Source: Oscillospiraceae bacterium
GTDB taxonomy: Bacteria > Bacillota > Clostridia > Oscillospirales > CAG-272
NCBI GenBank assembly: GCA_015064855.1
Contig: SVRK01000013.1
Coordinates: 1-47,583, forward strand
Reading direction: 5' to 3'
Length of the DNA stretch: 47,583 nucleotides
The notes under the pieces were generated by a model. It made no database searches and was not told the DNA's origin. It saw only the letters and a list, made by a program, of their open reading frames with translations. The stretch's first letter is position 1. Each line of letters begins with the position of its first letter. The position numbers and the translations under genes were made by a program. Below, piece after piece: positions 6,418 to 15,067 of this stretch.

Positions 6418-7797
6418 TTATGAATGATAGCCTTTGTTTTTCATAGCGCTTATTCTGTTAATTATATCGGAAATTTGGCACTCTCCAAATGCTGCTACTG
6501 TGCTCTTTATTGTATCATTTAGTGGCTCATACCAACGTGCTGGAATTTTATCAATTCCTAGAGCTGCTCCGACTATACTACCAACAGTTCCTGCGTTACA
6601 GTCAGTATCTATGCCACACATTGTAGCGATTGTTATGCTTTTTGTGTAATCAAGCTGACCAGCGACAATGCCAAGGGTTACCATTGCCATATTATTTATG
6701 GTTGCAGCAAATGGAAGATGTCCATATTTTTCGTAAACCTTGTCGGCTACCTTTTCCCAGTCCTTGTATTCCTCCCACCACTTGCAAACAAGAGTTACTG
6801 CCTCATAGAGTCTTGATTTTTTTGGAATTACAGAAAGACCTGATTTAATTATTAAATCAACGTTTGGATTTTTGGACATAGCACCTGCTATCGCCCCCGC
6901 CACAAACATTCCACCGTAAATTCCATTTTTGGTTAAGCTAAATGAGCAATCAACGTGTGCGTCGCGCGCGGCAGAAACTAGGTCGCTTGGGTGTATATAC
7001 CCCCAAAAGTCTGTGCGGATTTGACCGTCAATACATTCTCTCCAAGGATTCAGCTTGTATGGAATTTCATTAATTTGCTCGTCGATATCCTTAGTGTCAT
7101 CAAGAGAAACCATATTATAGTATGCTTGGCGAGATGCACACCAGCACCAATGATATGAGATATTGTCGAGCCAGTTCCAACCAACATCTGCTCTTTTAAA
7201 GCCTTCAGGATGAGTTTCTGCCAAATTTAGCGCTAATAGTGTATAGTTAATATCGTCGTCGGGTTGAGCAAACTTGACATTTCCCTTAGTTGAGTATATA
7301 CAGTCCTCACGAAGCCTTTTATCTAGCTTTTCCGAGTATGCAGAAACAAAGTCATTAAGTGGGTATTCCCCAACGCTTTCAAGGTATTCTCTAATTTCTT
7401 CCTTATTCATACCCATTTCAAGTGGCTTGCCGAGAATTACAGCTGAACACCTACCGAGAAATGCGCCCTTAAGTCTGTTTTCATATTCCTTGCTTGAAAG
7501 CGGCTCAAGGCTTGGCATAGGGGCAGCTTCCTTTAAAATCTCGTCGAAGTCATTTGGCTCAAGGTATGGGTAGCACTTAACTATTGGGGTTTCTCTTACC
7601 TTAATTAAGTTATAATAAGCCTTTTTCCAAAATTCTCTATCCTCGCCCTCGTTATAGCTATCACATTCGTTTGGAAATGGCAAAAAGCCCTCAGCATCCG
7701 GACTCGGCTGAACATATTTTTCGACATCATAGCCCTCGTCCCTTAAAGCGTCATATTCTTCTTTATATAGTGTTTTATAATTTGCGTATCCCGGCAT
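6418..7797 (-). CDS. ADP-ribosylglycohydrolase (DraG/ARH) family protein
   Basis: The start at 7797 is chosen because GAGGG lies immediately upstream; a TTG at 7815 would add six residues and lacks a site. The 459-aa product has a ~105-residue N-terminal extension and then the all-helical ADP-ribosylglycohydrolase fold: RLKGAFLGRCSAV-x-GKPLE (109-126), acidic PDDD (179-182) that matches the metal-binding T/PDDT motif, and GIDTDCNAGTVGS (395-407), the second metal-binding GxDTDxNAxxxG motif. Both dinuclear Mg-site motifs are intact, so it should be active. Family members remove ADP-ribose from proteins or hydrolyse other N- or O-glycosidic bonds. Sitting among glycosidases, a nucleoside- or glycan-type substrate is also possible. 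Confidence 0.85.
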   Translation of the reverse strand: MPGYANYKTLYKEEYDALRDEGYDVEKYVQPSPDAEGFLPFPNECDSYNEGEDREFWKKAYYNLIKVRETPIVKCYPYLEPNDFDEILKEAAPMPSLEPLSSKEYENRLKGAFLGRCSAVILGKPLEMGMNKEEIREYLESVGEYPLNDFVSAYSEKLDKRLREDCIYSTKGNVKFAQPDDDINYTLLALNLAETHPEGFKRADVGWNWLDNISYHWCWCASRQAYYNMVSLDDTKDIDEQINEIPYKLNPWRECIDGQIRTDFWGYIHPSDLVSAARDAHVDCSFSLTKNGIYGGMFVAGAIAGAMSKNPNVDLIIKSGLSVIPKKSRLYEAVTLVCKWWEEYKDWEKVADKVYEKYGHLPFAATINNMAMVTLGIVAGQLDYTKSITIATMCGIDTDCNAGTVGSIVGAALGIDKIPARWYEPLNDTIKSTVAAFGECQISDIINRISAMKNKGYHS

Positions 7798-7881
7798 GAT
7801 TCCCTCGTTTTTCAATAAATTTTCATTAAAATTATTGTATCATTTAAGTATTAAAATGTCAAATAAAAATGTGCTTTTTTA

Positions 7882-7910
7882 TTGAATATTTTACTTTGCT
7901 ATGGTATAAT
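7882..7910 (+). promoter_or_regulatory. Promoter of the 759-aa glycosidase-like gene
   Basis: TTGAAT (7882-7887) and TATAAT (7905-7910), 17 bp apart. The start region (TGGTATAATTTTAT) resembles that of the 646-aa gene at 11626-11637. Confidence 0.75.
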
Positions 7911-7942
7911 TTTATCAAACTTAGTTTTTAGGGAGCAATCTT

Positions 7943-10222
7943 ATGAAAAGCCCATTAATTACAATGACTGCTTTGGTTGGCAAGCCGAGCAAAAATGATA
8001 TATTGAGCTATTTAAATAGTTTAAAAGAAAACGGCGTTGACCAGGTGCTGATTTATCCACGCTCGGGTTGCTTAATTGAATATCTAAGTGATGAATGGTT
8101 TTTAGCTATTGAAAGCTTTGTCAAATGCGCACAAGAGCTTGATATGTCAATTTGGCTCTATGATGACTTTAACTGGCCATCGGGAGATGCTAAAGGTAGA
8201 GTTTCTTCAAAAGAAGAATTTCGTTTAAAGGCAATTAAGACAAGTGGCAAGGATATAGGGCAAATAACCTCTAAATCCGGACACAACTCCGATATTTTTG
8301 GAGAAAAACACTTCCCGAATCTCTTAAATCCTCAAGCTGTTGACTACTTTATTTCTCTTACTCACGAGGAATACTATAAACGTTTTGGCGATTATTTTGG
8401 TACTATAATTAAAGGTATTTTTACAGATGAGCCATCGTTTGGTTACTGTGCAAATGATGGCGCATTACCTTATTATGAGGGAATGGAAAAGGACTACAGC
8501 GAGAAATATCAAGCAGGCTTTTTTGACGATTTATATAATCAAAACGAGAATTTTTGCAAAAATGTAATGTCGCTTGCCTCGACCCGATTTAAAGAATGCT
8601 ATATAGACAAGCTTTCAAGCTGGTGCAAGTACCACGGAATATTAATGACCGGTCATTTAATGTGCGACAATGAGCCATTTTGGTCAGTTAAGCATAATGG
8701 AGATTTTTTAAGTAATCTTTCCGGATTTTTACTCCCCGGTATTGATGAAATTGCCTCTTGTTTTGATGATAGGTCTGAAATGGCGCTTTTTGGTGCAATA
8801 GAATACGCATCTAACGAAAATGGTGCTATGGCAGAGCTCTTTGCTCTTGGTCCTTGCGATATGTCATATGCAAAGAAAAAATGTATGCTTTATTTGGCGG
8901 CTTCTCATAAGATTAACCACTATTTTTTGGCAATTTCTCATATGGATATTTCAGGGAATATGCACGTTTGTGATTACTTTAATGATTTTGCGGTAGCTCA
9001 GCCTGATTTTAGTGGAATGCGACTTTTGTCAGAGGATGCAAAAACAGCAAGTGAGTTTGCCAAAAAGGACTATAAAGCTGATATTTATATAAAATTCCCT
9101 ACTGATATTAGCCTGAAAAATGCATCCCGCAACTTGGATTTAACCATTCTTTTCTCTTTAATTAACGAGCTTTCTTACCGTGGAATTCAATGGAAATATA
9201 TAACTGACGGAGCGCCAACCGATGCACCTATAATCGAGCTTAGCGACAAGCTGGAGCTTATCTTAAACGGCGAAGCGATTAGCCTTGAAAACGCTATTAA
9301 AGCATTTGATAAAAATGCGATAACCGACATTGACGGAAATTTTGTTAAGGGCATATTTAGAAGGTGCTTTAATGACGGAACGTCTATTATACTTAATCTT
9401 TTTGCTCCTAAAGGAAAGTATATAATTGATGGTGAGCCTGTTTACTTAGACGAACACGCTACCCTCTTAGGCAAAAACGATTTGATAGTAAAAAAAGAAT
9501 GCTTAAATGCATCCTTCAAAGTAAAATATTATACCCCCAATATTGTTCGCCTTATGTATTTGAATGATGCCTCAAGTGCTTTTATTAACATAGATAATAA
9601 ATTCAATGTGCGTTTTGCTGTACGTAAAAACACAAGCATAAAAATTGACGGAAAGGATTTAGATTTAGATTTTGATTATAATCCTTTACCACAAGGCATA
9701 CGCGAACATTATAATATCACTAAAGAAATTATACTCCAGGGCGAAAAAATCATTGTTGAAGGTTTATATGACTTAAAATATATGCCAAGTTCTATGATAA
9801 TTGGGGATTTTTCGTCCAATATTATAAATGGAGATATCTGTGGAATTTCACTAACTAAACGAAAAAATGTTATAAAGGTGGGCGAGAAAGTCTGTGACTT
9901 TGGTAAGGTTGAATTTAGTGCAAAAATAACCATACCACAAGAGGTTAAGGCAATTGAGTTTTCTGGCACTAAGCTATATACGCTCCTCTATATCAACGGA
10001 AAGCTTGTTGATGAGAAAATTGCCTCTCCTTACATTTTCGATATTGATAGCAATCTTTGTGGCAAGGAAGTAGAAATAAAAATAGTACAATATTCAAGCC
10101 TAGGTCCAATATTCGGTGACGTTGACTATTGGGACAAGCATACTATACATTCTCAATGGCGAGGAACCCCATCAACTAGCAAAACGCTATTTGGATTTGA
10201 TGAGATTAATTGGGTATATTAA
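7943..10222 (+). CDS. Putative glycoside hydrolase (GH106-like TIM-barrel protein)
   Basis: 759 residues, no signal peptide; GGGAG precedes the ATG. WLYDDFNWPSGDAKG (71-85) is the barrel strand signature seen in GH106 alpha-L-rhamnosidases and related large unclassified glycosidases (WLYDE-x-x-WPSG). GIFTDEP (159-164, acidic pair D162/E163) and MAELFALGP (296-304, E298) are candidate catalytic or binding acids. From about 400 onward the protein is beta-rich, consistent with the jelly-roll/sandwich domains of this group. Sequence drift is considerable, so I assign the fold with more confidence than the substrate. It is a monocistronic unit with promoter and terminator, next to other glycosidases. 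Confidence 0.65.
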   Translation: MKSPLITMTALVGKPSKNDILSYLNSLKENGVDQVLIYPRSGCLIEYLSDEWFLAIESFVKCAQELDMSIWLYDDFNWPSGDAKGRVSSKEEFRLKAIKTSGKDIGQITSKSGHNSDIFGEKHFPNLLNPQAVDYFISLTHEEYYKRFGDYFGTIIKGIFTDEPSFGYCANDGALPYYEGMEKDYSEKYQAGFFDDLYNQNENFCKNVMSLASTRFKECYIDKLSSWCKYHGILMTGHLMCDNEPFWSVKHNGDFLSNLSGFLLPGIDEIASCFDDRSEMALFGAIEYASNENGAMAELFALGPCDMSYAKKKCMLYLAASHKINHYFLAISHMDISGNMHVCDYFNDFAVAQPDFSGMRLLSEDAKTASEFAKKDYKADIYIKFPTDISLKNASRNLDLTILFSLINELSYRGIQWKYITDGAPTDAPIIELSDKLELILNGEAISLENAIKAFDKNAITDIDGNFVKGIFRRCFNDGTSIILNLFAPKGKYIIDGEPVYLDEHATLLGKNDLIVKKECLNASFKVKYYTPNIVRLMYLNDASSAFINIDNKFNVRFAVRKNTSIKIDGKDLDLDFDYNPLPQGIREHYNITKEIILQGEKIIVEGLYDLKYMPSSMIIGDFSSNIINGDICGISLTKRKNVIKVGEKVCDFGKVEFSAKITIPQEVKAIEFSGTKLYTLLYINGKLVDEKIASPYIFDIDSNLCGKEVEIKIVQYSSLGPIFGDVDYWDKHTIHSQWRGTPSTSKTLFGFDEINWVY

Positions 10223-10225
10223 AAC

Positions 10226-10262
10226 AAAAAGAGAATTTGCGAAATCGCAAATTCTCTTTTTT
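10226..10262. terminator. Bidirectional terminator between convergent genes
   Basis: AAAAAGAGAATTTGCGA pairs with TCGCAAATTCTCTTTTT, a 17-bp perfect stem. It ends both the 759-aa gene and the CofE-like gene. Confidence 0.9.
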
Positions 10263-10263
10263 A

Positions 10264-11457
10264 TTATTCTGCTGTGTAGTTATCAAAATAACCTTGGATA
10301 AATACGATAGGTGTACCCTTATCACCTGAACCGGATGTCAAGTCGCAAAGTGAACCGATAAGGTCTGTTAGACGTCTTGGGGTTGTGCCCTCTGACGCCA
10401 TCTTACCAACAAGGTTGTCGTCCTTCGCCTTAATCTTTTCCTTAATTGCTTCCTTAAGCTCATCACCGTTAAGACCTGCAAACTCATTGTCTGCAAGATA
10501 CTTAAGCTTAAGCTCATTTGGTGTACCCTCAAGTCCAGCTGTGTAAGCAGGAGCAACAACAGGGTCTGCAAGCTCCCAAATCTTACCTACCGGATCCTTG
10601 AATGCGCCATCGCCATAAACCATAACCTCAACAACCTTACCGGTTGCCTCAAATATGTTCTTTTGAACTGCGTCAACGATTGGTTGGCAATCACGTGGGA
10701 ACAATTTCACTTGATCCTCGGTTGCCTTGTTTGAGCCAAGGAGTCCATAATCAGCGTTGAAGCCGCTACCATTAACCGGTGCGTTCATAATCTCGTCAAG
10801 CCCAAATACTCTTTCTGCGCCTGCATTCTTTAAGAGTCTCTTTGAACGAGCTCTTGAGTGTATGTCACAAGTAATAACATTCTTTGTATATTTAAGAACT
10901 GCGCGTGGGTCGTTAGCAAAAATGATTTCTGCCTCTGCACCACAGTCGGTAATTAGCTTTTCATAATATTCAACGTAGTCAACGCCTGTAAATGTGTGCT
11001 TTTCATAACCAAAAAGCTCACGATATTTCTTGAGGTCAAGAACATCACGATATGGGTCAACACCCTTTTCATCAAGCGCATCGAGTGAAACTAGGTGGTT
11101 ACCTACCTCATCAGATGGGTATGAGAGCATAAGAACAATTTTCTTTGCGCCCTTAGCAATACCACGTAAGCAAATTGCAAAACGGTTACGGCTAAGAATT
11201 GGCAAAATAACACCAACATCTTCTCCTCCAAGCTTTGCTTTAACGTCAGTTGCGATATCGTCAACCGATGCATAGTTGCCTTGTGCACGAGCAACGATAG
11301 CCTCTGTCATTGCAATAATATCTCTATTTTGAATTTCAAATCCTGCATCTTTAGATGCCTCAAGTACAGATTCAGTTACGATTTTGACAATATCATCACC
11401 GTTTCTAATAATTGGTGCACGCACTCCGCGTGAAACTGTACCGACCATACGACTCAT
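10264..11457 (-). CDS. CofE-like protein (F420-0:L-glutamate ligase family)
   Basis: 397 residues preceded by TAGGAG. The N-terminal half matches the F420_ligase (CofE) fold: an early P-I-I-R-x-G-D-D, then DIIAMTEAIVARAQGNYASVDDIATD, the usual EAIVAxAQG segment, and later MVYGDGAFKDP, comparable to a metal/GTP-binding GDGA region. CofE adds gamma-linked glutamates to coenzyme F420-0 in archaea and actinobacteria. No other F420 gene is present in this window, and F420 is not expected in Clostridia. Members of this length are found in Bacillota and probably ligate glutamate or another amino acid to a different acceptor. The start carries a perfect-consensus promoter, so expression is likely high. 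Confidence 0.75.
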   Translation of the reverse strand: MSRMVGTVSRGVRAPIIRNGDDIVKIVTESVLEASKDAGFEIQNRDIIAMTEAIVARAQGNYASVDDIATDVKAKLGGEDVGVILPILSRNRFAICLRGIAKGAKKIVLMLSYPSDEVGNHLVSLDALDEKGVDPYRDVLDLKKYRELFGYEKHTFTGVDYVEYYEKLITDCGAEAEIIFANDPRAVLKYTKNVITCDIHSRARSKRLLKNAGAERVFGLDEIMNAPVNGSGFNADYGLLGSNKATEDQVKLFPRDCQPIVDAVQKNIFEATGKVVEVMVYGDGAFKDPVGKIWELADPVVAPAYTAGLEGTPNELKLKYLADNEFAGLNGDELKEAIKEKIKAKDDNLVGKMASEGTTPRRLTDLIGSLCDLTSGSGDKGTPIVFIQGYFDNYTAE

Positions 11458-11513
11458 AAGCTTTACACTCCTAAATTCGCTAGATTTTGCTAGCTTTATA
11501 TAATAGCGTATTA

Positions 11514-11542
11514 ATTATATTCTATCACTCCCTCTTTGTCAA
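11514..11542 (-). promoter_or_regulatory. Perfect-consensus promoter of the CofE-like gene
   Basis: Read on the minus strand: TTGACA (11537-11542), 17 bp, TATAAT (11514-11519). The leader then holds a small hairpin GCTAG/CTAGC (11480-11495). Confidence 0.85.
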
Positions 11543-11604
11543 GTGTTTTTTTACATTTTTTGAGTATTTTTTATTTTATAGCATCATATTTTTTTGTTTT
11601 TATC

Positions 11605-11633
11605 TTGAAGACACTTGTCTTCTGTGGTATAAT
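11605..11633 (+). promoter_or_regulatory. Promoter with a perfect dyad operator for the 646-aa / GH29 operon
   Basis: TTGAAG (11605-11610) and TATAAT (11628-11633) are 17 bp apart. Between and partly over the -35 lies GAAGACA-CT-TGTCTTC (11607-11622), a perfect 7-bp inverted repeat with a 2-bp spacer. This position suits a repressor that blocks polymerase, such as a LacI/GntR/ROK-type sugar regulator (inference; no such regulator is in the window). Confidence 0.7.
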
Positions 11634-11661
11634 TTTAATATATTGCCTTAAGGAGTATTTT

Positions 11662-13602
11662 ATGAAAAAAAGCATTCTAAATTCATACAGCATAATGCCT
11701 CTTGACACTGAGCATATTGACGAAATTTGTCAAGATATAAAGGAGCAATATGAGTCCGGCGTTTGCTCACTGGCGCTTTTTTCAATGACACTGGTTCCTG
11801 AGGGAAACCCGCCCGCTGACAAGGCTGGTAGCTTTTGTAGAAAATACAAGCTTTTTCAAGATAAGCTAGCTACTATGGGTTTAAAGTGCGGCATTTTGGT
11901 GCAAGCTTCCGTCGGTCACGGTTGGATAATGGGCGAGCTTTTTCCATATCAATCTCACGTAAATTTCACCGATGGGGTGGCAACCAGGTGCGTTTGTCCT
12001 ATGGATGAGGGCTTTAAGAAGTATATTTACGAAGTCATGAGAACGATAGCTTCATATAATCCTGCACACATTATGGTTGACGACGACTTCCGCACCATTT
12101 GGTTTAAGGGTGAGGGCTGTGCTTGTCCTTTACATATGGACTCGTTTAACAAGTGTGCAGATACTAATTTTTCACGCGAAGAGCTTTGGGAAATAGTAAA
12201 CGAAAAGAGTGAAAAGGCAAAAAAATACACCGATATTTATATTGAAATCCAAAAGGACTCACTTGTTGAAACCGCAAAAATTATGCGAAGCGGAATTGAT
12301 TCTATAAATCCTTCTCTGCACGCATCATACTGCTGTTGCGGAAACAATGCAGAATTTGCATATGAAATCGCGTCAGTTTTAGCAGGTGAGGGACATCCTA
12401 TCGAGGTAAGAATAAACAACGGCAATTATACCCCACTTGGCGCTAAATTTTTCAGCCGTGCTTTTCACCGCTGTGCAACACAAATTGAAAAATTAAGGGG
12501 AAAGGTTGATATTTTCCTCGCAGAAACCGACACCTGTCCTCAAAATCGATACAGCACGAGTGCTTCTTCGTTGCATACGCATTATACGGGCAGTATTTTA
12601 GAAGGTGCAAATGGTGCAAAGCAGTGGATAACAAGGCTATTAACATACGAGCCTGAAAGTGGGTATGCATACAGACGTACGCTTGCAAAAAATCACGGCT
12701 TTTATGAAAAGCTAGCCGAGGTTGTACCGACCTTGAAATGGCGAGGATGCAGAATTTTCATTCCAAAGACACCCGATTTCACCTATGGACGAGTAAAAGA
12801 GGAATGGGACGGATGGAGCTACTGTGTTCTTGAAAGGCTAGGACTCCCTATGTATTTTTCAAGTGAAAATGGCGGTGTCGTCTGCCTTGAGGGTGACGTT
12901 GACTCTCGTTTAACTGATGAAGAATTTTTAGAAATTTTAAAGGGTAACGTAATTTTGGCATCCGATACTGCAAAAAATCTTGTCGAGCGTGGATTTGAAA
13001 ATTATATCGGTGTTGACGTACACGAGTGGAACGGGAAACAGCCAATTGCCGAGTTTTTACCAAACGGCAAGAAAACGAAAATTCAAATGAAAATAAAGGA
13101 ATTAATTCCAATTTCAGATGAGGTTGAAATTAATTCGCGTGTTTACAATACCGTTGACCAAGAAAATTATGAATATCTATTCCCCGGGGTAACCGTCTTC
13201 AAAAATGAGCTTGGCGGTACTGTAATCACCTTTGCCGGTACTCCGGTTGCTGAATTTAATTTAGTTGAAGCGTTTTCTTTTCTTACATATTCAAGAAAGC
13301 AGCAATTAATCGGTTTATTAAACAAAATGGGTGAGCTTCCCGTTTATTATCCCGGTGATGAAGACGTATATTTAAAGGTGGCAGATATGCCAAACGGCGA
13401 CACGTTTGTTGCACTATTCAATATAAGTCTTGACACTATTGAAAAGATTAAATTGGTTTGCGATTTCAAAGCATCAGGCTTTGAAATGCTTTTGTCAGAC
13501 GGAAGCACTAAAATCGTTGATTTTACTTATAAAAACGGCGTTCACACACTAAACATTGATGCAAAAACACTTGACCCTGTGGTTATTTTTGTCAAAAAAT
13601 GA
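11662..13602 (+). CDS. Uncharacterised glycosidase-like TIM-barrel protein (646 aa)
   Basis: The ATG at 11662 is chosen because AAGGAG sits 6-8 bases upstream and the promoter at 11605-11633 lies inside any longer frame. No signal peptide. The N-terminal 400 residues look like a (beta/alpha)8 barrel: an opening segment on a daily-walk pattern EICQDIKEQYESGVCSLALF, HIMVDDDFRTIW (acidic run 140-142) and CACPLH (153-158), a pattern seen in unclassified sugar-active proteins of gut bacteria. The C-terminal ~250 residues contain an apparent Rossmann-like portion and beta domain (TVITFAGTPV, FVALFNISLD) as in GH42-type enzymes. It overlaps the ATG region of the GH29 gene and is co-transcribed with it, so a role in fucosylated glycans is plausible. 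Family assignment is uncertain. Confidence 0.6.
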   Translation: MKKSILNSYSIMPLDTEHIDEICQDIKEQYESGVCSLALFSMTLVPEGNPPADKAGSFCRKYKLFQDKLATMGLKCGILVQASVGHGWIMGELFPYQSHVNFTDGVATRCVCPMDEGFKKYIYEVMRTIASYNPAHIMVDDDFRTIWFKGEGCACPLHMDSFNKCADTNFSREELWEIVNEKSEKAKKYTDIYIEIQKDSLVETAKIMRSGIDSINPSLHASYCCCGNNAEFAYEIASVLAGEGHPIEVRINNGNYTPLGAKFFSRAFHRCATQIEKLRGKVDIFLAETDTCPQNRYSTSASSLHTHYTGSILEGANGAKQWITRLLTYEPESGYAYRRTLAKNHGFYEKLAEVVPTLKWRGCRIFIPKTPDFTYGRVKEEWDGWSYCVLERLGLPMYFSSENGGVVCLEGDVDSRLTDEEFLEILKGNVILASDTAKNLVERGFENYIGVDVHEWNGKQPIAEFLPNGKKTKIQMKIKELIPISDEVEINSRVYNTVDQENYEYLFPGVTVFKNELGGTVITFAGTPVAEFNLVEAFSFLTYSRKQQLIGLLNKMGELPVYYPGDEDVYLKVADMPNGDTFVALFNISLDTIEKIKLVCDFKASGFEMLLSDGSTKIVDFTYKNGVHTLNIDAKTLDPVVIFVKK

Positions 13603-13610
13603 GGTTTATA

Positions 13611-14642
13611 ATGAAAAACATAAAATGGTTTAAGGAAGCAAAATACGGACTTATGCTTCACTTTGGCTTATACTCTGTTTTAGGTGGGGTTTACAAGGGT
13701 GAAAAATCCCATAACTACGCAGAATGGATTCAGTCCGGCTGCGCTATTCCAAACAGCGAGATGGAAAGAATAGCAAAATCGTTTAATCCAATATATTTTG
13801 ATGCAAAGGAATGGGTAAATTTTGCCAAGGAATGTGGCATGAGCTACGTTGTTATTACCACCAAGCACCATGACGGATTTGCACTTTTCAAATCTTATGC
13901 AGATTCATACAACTGCGTTGATTTTTCTCCATTTGGGCGTGATATTATCAAGGAATTGTCCGAGGAGTGTCGAAAAAACGGCTTAAAATTTGGAATTTAC
14001 TACTCTCAGGACCTTGACTGGCACGAGAAAAATGGTGGGGGATACACCCACGAGCCTCGCGGTTGCGCCGGGGTGTCTTGGGATAACTCTTGGGACTTTC
14101 CAAATAAAGAAGAAAAGGACTTTAACATTACCTACAAAAACAAAATTTTGCCACAAATTACTGAAATTATGACAAATTACGGTGAAATTTCTCTTGCTTG
14201 GTTTGATATGCCTATGACCTTAACAAGGGAGCAAAGCGAGGAAATATACAATTTGGTTAAAAAATATCAGCCATCCTGCCTCGTAAACTCACGACTTGGA
14301 AATGGCAAATACGACTACGTTTCACTTGGTGACAACGAAATTCCAACCGAAATAACAAATCCAAATGAAAAAGAAATCGACTACAACTCAATTGAAGGCT
14401 TTAAGCCGTCACCTTACGGATTTTATGAGTCGGCTTGCACCTTAAACAACTCTTGGGGATATAATTCTTGGGATCATAGCTGGAAGAGCGCACAAGCAAT
14501 TTACGAAAATAAAAAGCGTCTAAACGGACTTGGCATAAACTATCTTATCAACATAGGGCCCGACCACTTAGGACGATTCCCTATTGAGGCACAGGAAATT
14601 TTACGTGGTGTAAAAGCATTAGAAGACAGCGAAAAACAATAA
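13611..14642 (+). CDS. GH29 alpha-L-fucosidase
   Basis: The start at 13611 has GAGG seven bases upstream; an ATG at 13599 overlapping the previous stop is less well served. The 343-aa product is essentially the GH29 catalytic barrel without the C-terminal beta domain. Signatures: WFKEAKYGLMLHFGLYS at the start, VVITTKHHDGFALF (KHHDGF 85-90), GIYYSQDLDWH (128-138), and SLAWFD with the nucleophile Asp199. It releases alpha-L-fucose from glycoconjugates. Lacking a signal peptide, it acts inside the cell on imported oligosaccharides. It is the second gene of an operon with the 646-aa protein. Confidence 0.9.
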   Translation: MKNIKWFKEAKYGLMLHFGLYSVLGGVYKGEKSHNYAEWIQSGCAIPNSEMERIAKSFNPIYFDAKEWVNFAKECGMSYVVITTKHHDGFALFKSYADSYNCVDFSPFGRDIIKELSEECRKNGLKFGIYYSQDLDWHEKNGGGYTHEPRGCAGVSWDNSWDFPNKEEKDFNITYKNKILPQITEIMTNYGEISLAWFDMPMTLTREQSEEIYNLVKKYQPSCLVNSRLGNGKYDYVSLGDNEIPTEITNPNEKEIDYNSIEGFKPSPYGFYESACTLNNSWGYNSWDHSWKSAQAIYENKKRLNGLGINYLINIGPDHLGRFPIEAQEILRGVKALEDSEKQ

Positions 14643-14645
14643 AGA

Positions 14646-14675
14646 AAAGGGATAACCATTGCGGTTATCCCTTTG
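14646..14675. terminator. Terminator of the fucosidase operon
   Basis: AAAGGGATAACC pairs with GGTTATCCCTTT (12 bp) around ATTGC. It can also serve the thioesterase gene on the other strand, whose stop is at 14678. Confidence 0.85.
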
Positions 14676-14677
14676 TT

Positions 14678-15067
14678 TCATTTAGATTCTAGCTTTGCAT
14701 AAGTCTTAGCTGTAAACTTCTCAGAATACACAATAAATCTTTCGTGTGTTCCCTCTCCGATAAGACCGCACTCATCATACGCCTTGACTGAAAAACAGAC
14801 ACGTCTGCCGTCAATTTCTGTAATTTCAGCCTCAATCGTAACTTTCATACCAATCGGTGTTGCGCTCAAATGCTTAACGTTTATGCTTGTACCAACGGTT
14901 GATGCGCCTGCTTCTAAATCACTACTTATACATTTATATGAGCACTCCTCCATAAGAGCAATCATACGCGGGGTTGCAAGAACTAAAAGCTCTCCACTAC
15001 CAAAAGCTTTTGCAGTATCACTTTCAGTCACGCTCGTTATTATTTGATTCTTCTGTCCTATCTTCAT
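14678..15067 (-). CDS. FlK-like hotdog thioesterase
   Basis: 129 residues, one hotdog domain. The segment GSGELLVLATPRMIALMEECSYKCI matches fluoroacetyl-CoA-thioesterase-like proteins, in which A/T-TPxMIxLME precedes the active-site region; STVGTSINVKHLSATPIGMKVTIEAEI covers the central strands with the usual HL-x-x-TP-x-G motif. Such proteins hydrolyse short acyl-CoA thioesters; the natural substrate here is unknown. The gene begins 44 bp inside the upstream regulator gene and has its own AGGAG site there, so the two are translationally close and co-transcribed. Confidence 0.85.
   Translation of the reverse strand: MKIGQKNQIITSVTESDTAKAFGSGELLVLATPRMIALMEECSYKCISSDLEAGASTVGTSINVKHLSATPIGMKVTIEAEITEIDGRRVCFSVKAYDECGLIGEGTHERFIVYSEKFTAKTYAKLESK

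Noticed and set aside
10264..11457. Evidence that the organism makes coenzyme F420
   Set aside because: A single CofE-family gene without other F420 genes is not enough.
11536..11661. Longer start for the 646-aa protein
   Set aside because: The extra 42 codons cover the promoter and operator and lack a ribosome site.
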